Below are positions 7,874 through 12,595 of a DNA stretch of 12,595 bases, one piece after another. Position 1 is the first letter of the stretch, and the number at the start of each line of letters is the position of its first letter. The DNA lies in NCBI GenBank assembly GCA_023700785.1, contig JAMPYH010000047.1, positions 1 to 12,595 of the forward strand. The letters run 5' to 3'. The stretch comes from Candidatus Zixiibacteriota bacterium. Lineage in GTDB: Bacteria > Zixibacteria > MSB-5A5 > GN15 > FEB-12. The position numbers and the translations under genes were made by a program. Below the pieces are notes generated by a model that made no database searches, had not been told where the DNA came from, and saw only the letters and a program-made list of their open reading frames with translations.

Positions 7874-8297
7874 CCTCGACTCCTCGCTGATCTCCCATGT
7901 CGGTATCGCGGTCGCCGATCTCGAACGATCGATCGAGCTGTATCAGAAGATCACCGGCCAGAAGGTGACGTCCATCGTCGAGGTAGCGGACCAGAAGGTC
8001 AAAGTCGCGATGTTCGCCGCGCCATCGAGCGCCCGGCATCCGGGCGGACGGATCGAACTGGTCGCGGCGACCTCGCCCGAATCCCCGATAGCGCGCTTTA
8101 TCGCCAGGCGGGGAGAGGGACTCCACCATATTTGCGTCTATGTCGATGATATTGAGAAACGCCTAAAAGACCTGAAAGCGTCCGGCGTGGAATTGATCGA
8201 TGAGACGCCGCGCGTCGGCGCCGACGGCGAGAAGATCGCCTTCGTTCATCCCCTCAGCACGAACGGCGTGCTGCTGGAACTCCAGCAAAAGAATTAG
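7866..8297 (+). CDS. mce: methylmalonyl-CoA epimerase
   Basis: The product has 143 residues, the normal length for this vicinal-oxygen-chelate enzyme, which converts (S)- to (R)-methylmalonyl-CoA and so links the carboxylase to the mutase. The paired beta-alpha-beta modules are clear. HVGIAVADL at 11-19 supplies the first metal ligand H11, RIELVAATSP supplies E64, GEGLHHIC (83-90) supplies the H87/H88 pair, and STNGVLLEL (131-139) supplies E138. DETPRVGADGEKIAFVHP (112-129) is a further family signature. The frame is open upstream, but the ATG at 7866 places the fold start correctly; AAAGAG at 7852-7857 may serve as a modest ribosome-binding site. It is the last gene of the rightward unit. 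Its stop overlaps the stop of the convergent gene by 4 nt, which leaves no room for a dedicated terminator. Confidence 0.95.
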   Translation: MTDLDSSLISHVGIAVADLERSIELYQKITGQKVTSIVEVADQKVKVAMFAAPSSARHPGGRIELVAATSPESPIARFIARRGEGLHHICVYVDDIEKRLKDLKASGVELIDETPRVGADGEKIAFVHPLSTNGVLLELQQKN

Positions 8298-9049
8298 CTG
8301 ATTCGGCTTAACTGGCTGCGCTGGCCGCAGAACCGGCAGAACGGTTCCCGCGGTTCATTTTCTGTTCCGCACCCGCATACCCAAACGGCTGATCGAGCTT
8401 TCGGCCTGGCCGTTTTCTGTCGCTGCCGGAGATGCAGTAATCCCACGAGCGCGATCACCAGCACGATCGGTATTCCGACGGTCATCATGCGATTTTGCCC
8501 CGCTGCTATGAAAACATCATTGGTGTGCTCGCCAAGAAATCGGAAATCCCGCTGCATCGAGACCAGGTCTTCTTCGTAGTTGGGATAATCTGCGAATGCC
8601 GCCCGCCCCCACAGCGTGAACAGATCCTGGTTGCCGTCGGCGGTTCGATATAACACCCCCATCATCCGGTGCCGCACCATCGCGTTCTCCGCGTCGTCCT
8701 GCGACGTAAACTCCAGCACGAACCGAACATTGTCCCCCGCCGTGTACCCGCTCGACGTGAGCAGTTTGGCGTCGGGCAGGGTGAGGATGACTGAATCTAT
8801 GACCCGGTCAACCGAGGCTTTCAGGGATGCCTGGTTATCGATAGACCCATCCGACGCGATGTTCGATTTGAAGATCAATAGTTCTGACTGCTTGTCGCTG
8901 GACATCAGCAGAAACGGATAGGAACTGCTGTCCCCAAGTATCTCCCAGCCTTCGGCGACCGGTATCACTACTTCGCCGCCAAGGCGTACTGTTTCCGCGA
9001 ACGAAAAAACAGGTATGAGGATCAGCGCTGGGAAAAACAGTTTCCGCAT
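8294..9049 (-). CDS. membrane-anchored protein with C-terminal zinc ribbon
   Basis: The product has 251 residues from the ATG at 9049. A signal peptide (MRKLFFPALILIPVFSFA, 1-18) is followed by an extracytoplasmic region of about 165 residues with no family I recognise; it has a PsbP/DcrB-like feel (GWEILGDSS near 34-42). One membrane helix lies at about 188-207, followed by basic residues. The tail carries a zinc ribbon with C225, C227, C238 and C241 in the pattern W-x-C-x-C-G-T-x-N ... F-C-x-x-C-G. The predicted topology puts the ribbon in the cytoplasm. An upstream in-frame TTG at 9091 would add 14 residues; I chose 9049 because the signal peptide begins there. GGAG lies about 20 nt upstream, too far to be ideal. 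The gene is alone on its strand and converges on the epimerase gene. Confidence 0.82.
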   Translation of the reverse strand: MRKLFFPALILIPVFSFAETVRLGGEVVIPVAEGWEILGDSSSYPFLLMSSDKQSELLIFKSNIASDGSIDNQASLKASVDRVIDSVILTLPDAKLLTSSGYTAGDNVRFVLEFTSQDDAENAMVRHRMMGVLYRTADGNQDLFTLWGRAAFADYPNYEEDLVSMQRDFRFLGEHTNDVFIAAGQNRMMTVGIPIVLVIALVGLLHLRQRQKTARPKARSAVWVCGCGTENEPREPFCRFCGQRSQLSRIS

Positions 9050-9100
9050 GTAGAGATTATCGACATCTCCCCGAAAAACCTTGCCCCGCAAGGGACGTTA

Positions 9101-9140
9101 GGCCGGGTGGCTCACCTCTCCGAGGTGGGGATTCCGCCAG
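9101..9140. repeat. GC-rich hairpin preceding the 75-bp repeats
   Basis: CACCTC (9113-9118) and GAGGTG (9122-9127) form a perfect 6-bp stem with a 3-nt loop, inside a GC-rich stretch starting GGCCGGGTGG and ending just before the first 75-bp unit. Another small stem, CCTTG/CAAGG, lies at 9079-9093. These look like other dispersed palindromic elements. No protein-coding signal is seen between 9050 and 9348. Confidence 0.5.
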
Positions 9141-9337
9141 GCCCGTAGGGCAGGATCCCCTGCCGGGAGGCGGGAGCGATCCTGCCGAAGTTGACTGCAC
9201 CACAGATTTCTTTAGGCCCGTAGGGCAGGATCCCCCGCCGGGAGGCGGGAGCGATCCTGCCGAAGTTGACTGCACCACAGATTTCTTTAGGCCCGTAGGG
9301 CAGGATCCCCCGCCGGGAGGCGGGAGCGATCCTGCCG
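9141..9337. repeat. 75-bp tandem repeat, 2.6 units, each with a strong hairpin
   Basis: Units begin at 9141, 9216 and 9291, exactly 75 bp apart; the third stops after 47 bases. The units are almost identical. The one difference I see is T versus C at 9161 and its equivalents; it turns a C-G pair into a T-G wobble and so preserves the stem. Each unit has a 9-bp outer stem GGCAGGATC/GATCCTGCC (9224-9232 with 9253-9261 in unit 2), a 6-bp inner stem CCCGCC/GGCGGG (9234-9239 with 9244-9249) and a GGGA loop of GNRA type. A second palindrome, GCCC-GTA-GGGC, shares its right arm with the outer stem. The linker of about 28 bases is AT-richer. This resembles REP/MITE-like palindromes. The family name is unknown to me. 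Confidence 0.9.
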
Positions 9338-9348
9338 GCTTTTACTCC

Positions 9349-9669
9349 CTACGACGCCCCAAACCCCCGCCTCAAACATCCCCGCACCAACTCCACCCGC
9401 TCTTTGATAAATTGCTCCCGCGTCACGGTCGGGCGATAGACGAAGTTCCGTCCATCCTTCTCTCGAGTCATGATCCCCTTCTCCGCCAGCCGCGCCAGCA
9501 CGGTCATAATGGTGGTATAGGCCCGCTTGTTCTCCCCGAGAAACGTCAGCGCCTTCTTGACCGAAAGCTCCCCATGCTTCCAGGCAAGTTCCATCAGCTT
9601 CGCCTCGGTCGGCCCGAGGAAAACCTCGAGCCCGCTGGCGTGAGGGTCAAAGTAAAAAGTATTGGACAC
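9349..9669 (-). CDS. BlaI/MecI-family winged-helix repressor, short at the C-terminus
   Basis: The product has 106 residues. The winged-helix domain spans about 17-80: LGPTEAKLMELAWKHG, then the recognition helix in RAYTTIMTVLARLAEKG (49-65), and the wing TREKDGRNFVYRP. Relatives repress promoters as dimers and are usually inactivated by proteolysis through a BlaR1/MecR1 sensor. The start is GTG at 9669; an in-frame TGA three codons upstream excludes a longer form, and no clear Shine-Dalgarno is seen. The protein stops at FGAS, where relatives continue for roughly 20 residues of dimerisation helix. The stop lies 11 nt from the 75-bp repeat array, so the tail may have been lost to repeat insertion. 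It lies 17 nt downstream of the small membrane-protein gene, probably in one transcript. No BlaR-type peptidase is in the window. Confidence 0.88.
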   Translation of the reverse strand: MSNTFYFDPHASGLEVFLGPTEAKLMELAWKHGELSVKKALTFLGENKRAYTTIMTVLARLAEKGIMTREKDGRNFVYRPTVTREQFIKERVELVRGCLRRGFGAS

Positions 9670-9686
9670 AGGGGATCAACGAGCGA

Positions 9687-9848
9687 CTACGGGCGTTGCT
9701 CGCGTTTGGTATGCTTGAAGATCATCGACGCGCCGACCGCGATTATCGCCAGCGGCCAGAAATAATCCCACCATGCCCCCTCGATTATGTCAAGCTGGCC
9801 CAGCAGGATCAGTACTCCCATTAACAATAACAGTATCCCAACAAACAT
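9687..9848 (-). CDS. small two-helix membrane protein, LiaI/LiaF-like (DUF5668-type)
   Basis: The product has 53 residues. Helix 1 is at about 2-18 (FVGILLLLMGVLILLGQ), a short loop with DIIEGAWWDYFWP follows, and helix 2 is at about 31-43 (PLAIIAVGASMIF); a basic tail HTKREQRP ends it. The layout G-x-LLLLxG-x-LxLLG ... W-x-YFWPL-x-II-x-G matches the N-terminal membrane module of LiaF-like envelope-stress proteins. The start is fixed by AGGAG (9855-9859), 6 nt before the ATG at 9848. The open frame continues 23 codons further upstream without signs of coding. It precedes the BlaI-like repressor gene, which suggests a small envelope-response unit; this is an inference. Confidence 0.8.
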   Translation of the reverse strand: MFVGILLLLMGVLILLGQLDIIEGAWWDYFWPLAIIAVGASMIFKHTKREQRP

Positions 9849-9949
9849 CGCGTACTCCTGGTGATGAGATCGGTGACTGGATATCAATACGATGGGCGCG
9901 GCCCGTTGGTTGCGCAAGTGTCAATTTCTCGTGGAGCGGACGACCCACC

Positions 9950-9989
9950 AAAGAAAACGCCTCCCTGGGGAAGGTAACCGGGGAGGCGT
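9950..9989 (-). terminator. intrinsic terminator of the PEP-CTERM gene
   Basis: Read on the minus strand, ACGCCTCCC (9989-9981) pairs perfectly with GGGAGGCGT (9965-9957) around a 15-nt loop, and is followed by TTTCTTT (9956-9950). A 9-bp GC-rich stem plus a T-tract is a good rho-independent terminator. It begins 33 nt after the PEP-CTERM stop codon. On the plus strand the stem is followed by AAAGGGAGG, so it works in only one direction. Confidence 0.85.
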
Positions 9990-10022
9990 AAAGGGAGGAG
10001 GAGGGTTGGGGTGATCTTGCTT

Positions 10023-10322
10023 CTATTCAGCCTTCCGAAACTTTCTCGCTATTGCGGCAGCCCCCAAGCCAAGACCCATCAGGATCATAGTCGACGGTTC
10101 CGGGACTGGTGACGGATCAGGTGACCCCTGGGTCCGCATATCAGACTGCGTCTGAATGGTCGCAGGCGGCGGGTCCTGATTCTTCCGCCCACCGTCTCCG
10201 GGCTTGCTCGGAACTCCGACGCCGTACGCGTCGGCAAACGTCACGGTCATGACGACCAGAAACGCGATTGCCGCGACGATCCACTTTCCGAGGCGTACCT
10301 CTTTACGTTGATAGACCTTCAT
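10023..10322 (-). CDS. small PEP-CTERM sorting-domain protein
   Basis: The product has 99 residues. An N-terminal signal segment (about 1-32) has basic residues followed by IVAAIAFLVVMTVTFADA. The middle part (33-72) is a low-complexity Gly/Pro/Asn/Gln linker. The C-terminus is a full PEP-CTERM tag: VPEPS at 73-77, a membrane helix at 78-92 (TMILMGLGLGAAAIA) and the basic end RKFRK. Such tags are cut by an exosortase in the cytoplasmic membrane, and the proteins are linked with exopolysaccharide or biofilm production. So little lies between signal and tag that the mature product is a peptide of about 40 residues, possibly glycosylated. The ATG at 10322 has AAAGG about 10 nt upstream. It has its own sigma-54 promoter and terminator. 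No exosortase gene is in the window. Confidence 0.92.
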   Translation of the reverse strand: MKVYQRKEVRLGKWIVAAIAFLVVMTVTFADAYGVGVPSKPGDGGRKNQDPPPATIQTQSDMRTQGSPDPSPVPEPSTMILMGLGLGAAAIARKFRKAE

Positions 10323-10381
10323 ACCTATGCCCTTTACCGAAGACTATCGTTAAAAAATATCCGCTATTCGTCACCCATTAG

Positions 10382-10397
10382 AGCAAAGGTAGTGCCA
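10382..10397 (-). promoter_or_regulatory. sigma-54 (RpoN) promoter of the PEP-CTERM gene
   Basis: Read on the minus strand, the sequence is TGGCACTACCTTTGCT. It matches the -24/-12 consensus TGGCAC-N5-TTGCW at every fixed position, with exactly 10 bases between the GG and GC dinucleotides. Transcription would start near 10371, giving a leader of about 49 nt before the ATG at 10322. Sigma-54 control fits the known proposal that PEP-CTERM genes answer to the PrsK/PrsR two-component system, whose regulator is an NtrC-type activator. Confidence 0.85.
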
Positions 10398-10494
10398 AGA
10401 GGGTATTGAACATATTGAGGCAGGTTAACCCCTTGTATTTCAGCAAACTAAGGGAGGATTAGCAGGCGGTTAGACTTTCAGCCGTATTACGTCC

Positions 10495-10510
10495 GTGCAA
10501 CTCCTTGCAC
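10495..10510. promoter_or_regulatory. palindromic candidate activator site (GTGCAA-CTCC-TTGCAC)
   Basis: GTGCAA (10495-10500) and TTGCAC (10505-10510) are perfect inverted 6-mers with a 4-bp centre. The site lies about 100 bp upstream of the sigma-54 -24 element, where NtrC-type enhancer sites normally sit. It is also about 75 bp before the divergent gene at 10585 and could act on that gene instead. No second copy was seen. The rest of 10323-10584 has a GGTTAACC palindrome (10423-10430) and two TATTGA boxes, but no clear promoter for the rightward gene. Confidence 0.5.
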
Positions 10511-10584
10511 AATATTGGAAGACAACAATTAGCAGTCCTTAAACGGCATCCTTCAGTAGAGACCTTCACCGATCCGGAGGATGC

Positions 10585-12045
10585 ATGCCCAACCCCCGCG
10601 GGCGGATTATCGCCCAGCTCGACCACTCCGAAATAGCCACCCGCCCTGAACTTGTTGACCTGATCAACCGCAATATCAAACCGCCGACCGAGATCTCCGC
10701 CGCCGATATTTTCATCCGTGCGATGTTCATCCTATCCGATGAGATCAACGCGTACGGCGGACGATTCCCGTCCGATGAACATGACCGACTGGCTGAACTG
10801 CTTATCGACTCGCCGGTCCTGGTCGGCCACCGACGTGACCTCCTGCCAATAGGGAGGACTTTCCATGCCGCATGCCTTGCGCGCGACGGCCGGCAATGGA
10901 TCAAATCCTACTTTTATTGGCTACGCTCGGCTGACGGCGCCGAGACCCTCCGCGACAACATCGACTCCGGCATTTACAAGGAATGCTCCATCGGCTTTAT
11001 CTACCGACTCCCAGAGTGTTCCGTCTGCGGCAAAGATATCCGGATCTGCCAGCATGAGCCGCTCCAACGCTACGCTGTCAACTCCGATGGATCGATCTGC
11101 CATTTCAACTACCGCCAGATAGAAAAAGTACTCGAAACCTCGCTCGTTTACCGTGGCGCGATCCCCGACACCTCCATCACCCGCGACCTCACCATCCGCA
11201 AATCAACCGGTTTGCCCGAACCGGTTATGCTCCACGCTCTCGCCGACCTTCCCTCCGCCGACCGCTACCTTGTCGCGCCACGGTACGATGGGCTTGATAT
11301 TCTGCTTGAGCATACCGACTCCGGATGGAAAGCGTCTCGCGCCGACCAACGGCCGATCGAACTGAGCATCGCGCGGCTCGACCTCGATGCATCCCAGGCA
11401 TCACGCCGTTTCGCGCGGTTGGTCGGCTATCGCGGTAAAGAGCGATGCAGCGCCAAAGAGCTTGAACGGTCGCTCGCCGGTTCTCCATCGCCCGTCAGTC
11501 GCGCGGTTCTGTTTATCTATCCGCAGGATGATTCCGAATTGGCACAATTCGGCTCGGTTCGTAGCGCCGGTGGAACTCGCATCATTCGCTCACGTTTCGC
11601 GACGCGTGAACAACTGATTGACCGCGTGGAGTCGCTGGCGACCAGGGATGGCGTGGAGATCCGACCTATAGGGGAGAATAGTGGCGCCGATTATTTTGTT
11701 TTTAACCCGGCGGAGAACAGCGCCTCAAGGCGAGTCACCCTGGCGCGCGTCGAGCATTCGACCGACTGGCTCCTTGAGATCGACTCAGATCGCCGCCGCC
11801 AGTATCTGGTCCATCAATTTGACCCGATCCGCTTTGCGCGGCGCGCCCGCTTTCTCGCCGACCCGATCATCCCGCCTTTGTCGCTCCCGACCGACCCGCG
11901 GCGAAAACTGAGCTTGCCGCTCAGGGACCTTGCCGCTGACGACAACACGCTGCTTATCGAGGCGGGAGAAGATGCGCCGGTCAAATTGCGACTTCAGTCG
12001 ATCCGGCTTGAAGGCAAAGAGCGGACACTCTTCCACCAGATATGA
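10585..12045 (+). CDS. HK97-type prohead protease-like protein with Cys/His knuckle and extended C-terminus
   Basis: The product has 486 residues. Residues 60-165 follow the viral prohead maturation protease layout: a helix, then SPVLVGHRRD with H82, LLPIG (86-90), DGRQWIKSYF (101-110), an I-x-SGIYKE helix and the serine motif CSIGF with S135. H82 and S135 would be the catalytic pair. A knuckle C145-x2-C148-x6-C155-x-H157 with Y163 follows, as in many phage protease-like proteins, then ETSLVYRGAIPDTSI (184-198), also typical. Residues 220-486 are not in the usual enzyme. YLVAPRYDGLDILLE (228-242) and WKASRADQRPIE (248-259) resemble motifs I and Ia of ATP-dependent ligases, with Arg where the nucleotidyl Lys belongs. 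GGAGG at 10576-10580, 4 nt before the ATG, decides the start over the ATG at 10581. Protease family probable; ligase resemblance tentative. No portal or capsid gene is visible. Confidence 0.72.
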   Translation: MPNPRGRIIAQLDHSEIATRPELVDLINRNIKPPTEISAADIFIRAMFILSDEINAYGGRFPSDEHDRLAELLIDSPVLVGHRRDLLPIGRTFHAACLARDGRQWIKSYFYWLRSADGAETLRDNIDSGIYKECSIGFIYRLPECSVCGKDIRICQHEPLQRYAVNSDGSICHFNYRQIEKVLETSLVYRGAIPDTSITRDLTIRKSTGLPEPVMLHALADLPSADRYLVAPRYDGLDILLEHTDSGWKASRADQRPIELSIARLDLDASQASRRFARLVGYRGKERCSAKELERSLAGSPSPVSRAVLFIYPQDDSELAQFGSVRSAGGTRIIRSRFATREQLIDRVESLATRDGVEIRPIGENSGADYFVFNPAENSASRRVTLARVEHSTDWLLEIDSDRRRQYLVHQFDPIRFARRARFLADPIIPPLSLPTDPRRKLSLPLRDLAADDNTLLIEAGEDAPVKLRLQSIRLEGKERTLFHQI

Positions 12046-12076
12046 ATGCCTGAAGATCTCTCATGCCAGGAGGAAT

Positions 12077-12430
12077 ATGTCACAACCCGTCACCGAACTC
12101 CGTCGCGCGCGCGGCCGTCCGTCAAATCTCAGCGCGCTCAAGTTCAGCTCGCAGCTGCTTAACCTGTTGATGATCGCGCTCTCCATCGCCGCCGCCTACT
12201 TTATGACCATCCAGTCGATCAAAGTCGAACTGGCCGCCAAAGCGGAGTCCGCGTCGGTCGCCGCCCTTGACAAAAAACTGGGGATCGTCGAGATCCTCCT
12301 CACAGAGGGAGTACTCAACAAGGAGGAGTTCTACCGCTTCTCGAACTCCGTTGACTCCCGCCTCGCCCGTATCGAATATCTCGTCTCACCCTCCCGACAG
12401 GAGAGCACCCGTGACCCACGTCACCCCTGA
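12077..12430 (+). CDS. small single-helix membrane protein
   Basis: The product has 117 residues. A basic N-terminus (RRARGRPSN at 9-17, containing an RGRP AT-hook-like core) precedes one membrane helix at about 27-43 (LLNLLMIALSIAAAYFM). A charged, probably coiled-coil segment follows at about 47-105. The tail is hydrophilic. I recognise no family. By position after a prohead-protease-like gene it could be a virion accessory or holin-like protein, but one helix and a long coil do not make that case. AGGAGG at 12068-12073 is very strong, though only 3 nt from the ATG at 12077. The 3' end overlaps the next gene by 20 nt. The open frame upstream of 12077 is within the preceding gene and is not coding. 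Confidence 0.75.
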   Translation: MSQPVTELRRARGRPSNLSALKFSSQLLNLLMIALSIAAAYFMTIQSIKVELAAKAESASVAALDKKLGIVEILLTEGVLNKEEFYRFSNSVDSRLARIEYLVSPSRQESTRDPRHP

Positions 12431-12595
12431 TACCTTTGATCCAACCGCAGGGGAGAGGCTGGCAGACCAGCTCGCTCCACAGAATCTCGTCACCCTCGAT
12501 TTCGACCAGCTTCGCGCCTGGCTGTGCGCGGCATCAGCCCGACTCGCGGCTCACCTTCAGCTCGACATACAGCACGCCGAGCAGACGCGCGCACA
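12411..12595 (+). CDS. hypothetical protein, 5' part only
   Basis: A GTG at 12411, with AGGAG (12399-12403) 7 nt upstream, opens a frame of 61 codons that reaches the window edge without a stop. The visible protein is hydrophilic and helical, starting MTHVTPDTFDP and continuing to LRAWLCAASARLAAHLQLD. It has no membrane segment and no motif I recognise. It overlaps the membrane-protein gene by 20 nt, so the three rightward genes are probably one transcript. Confidence 0.65.
   Translation, partial: MTHVTPDTFDPTAGERLADQLAPQNLVTLDFDQLRAWLCAASARLAAHLQLDIQHAEQTRA

Noticed and set aside
9057..9278. Minus-strand open frame of 73 codons with internal repeats
   Set aside because: It is only the 75-bp repeat (a multiple of three) read through; the translated repeat is an artefact of the DNA repeat.
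9141..9337. CRISPR array
   Set aside because: The linkers between hairpins are identical rather than variable, and there are fewer than three full units with no cas genes.
9919..9924. TTGACA -35 box on the minus strand before the small membrane-protein gene
   Set aside because: The sequence 16-19 bases downstream is GC-rich (around CCGCGC) and has no -10 box.
10423..10430. GGTTAACC palindrome and two TATTGA direct repeats (10404 and 10413)
   Set aside because: Too short to separate from chance, and not placed convincingly relative to a promoter.
10481..10584. Sigma-54 promoter for the rightward gene around GTGCAACTCCTTGCAC
   Set aside because: TTGC is present, but the upstream bases do not give TGGCAC at the required spacing; the symmetry fits a protein-binding dyad better.

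Overview
The window reads as a fairly GC-rich, gene-dense piece of a Gram-negative-type bacterial chromosome. Secreted, lipoprotein and PEP-CTERM products imply an outer membrane and an exosortase. The mix of a split methylmalonyl-CoA mutase, HEAT and beta-solenoid secreted proteins, PEP-CTERM sorting, a sigma-54 promoter and dispersed GC-rich hairpin repeats would suit an uncultured FCB-group lineage such as Zixibacteria. That assignment is an inference from style, not from a marker gene.

Left block (1-3543, minus strand). Three overlapping genes are read leftwards. The first (3543 to 1588) encodes a secreted 651-residue protein with twelve D-x-x-G-x-D-x-Y repeats. It overlaps by 4 nt the gene for a secreted HEAT-repeat protein (1591 to 644), which overlaps by 26 nt the start of a YprB-type DnaQ/RNase H-like 3'-5' exonuclease that runs off the left edge.

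Central block (3768-8297, plus strand). Five genes with 1, 1, 14 and 8 nt overlaps form a propionyl/methylmalonyl-CoA unit: biotin carboxylase, biotin carboxyl carrier protein, the catalytic half of methylmalonyl-CoA mutase, a small lipoprotein of unknown role, and methylmalonyl-CoA epimerase. Together they convert propionyl-CoA towards succinyl-CoA. The carboxyltransferase and the B12-binding mutase half are not in the window. The epimerase stop codon overlaps that of a convergent gene for a signal-peptide protein with one late membrane helix and a C-terminal zinc ribbon (9049 to 8294).

Repeat and regulator block (9050-9989). A 75-bp tandem repeat of 2.6 units, each carrying a strong hairpin, ends 11 bp from the stop of a short BlaI/MecI-type repressor. 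Upstream of the repressor lies a 53-residue two-helix LiaF-like membrane protein.

PEP-CTERM unit (9950-10510). A complete minus-strand transcription unit can be read: a palindromic candidate enhancer (10495-10510), a consensus-quality sigma-54 promoter (10382-10397), a 99-residue PEP-CTERM protein and an intrinsic terminator (9950-9989).

Right block (10585 to the edge, plus strand). Three close genes begin with a protein whose N-terminal third has the layout of an HK97-type prohead protease (His82, Ser135, then a Cys/His zinc knuckle). Its remaining part contains a stretch resembling motif I of ATP-dependent polynucleotide ligases, with Arg in place of the nucleotidyl lysine. A one-helix membrane protein and an unidentified partial gene follow. 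This is the most likely place for a provirus or domesticated virion cassette, continuing outside the window.
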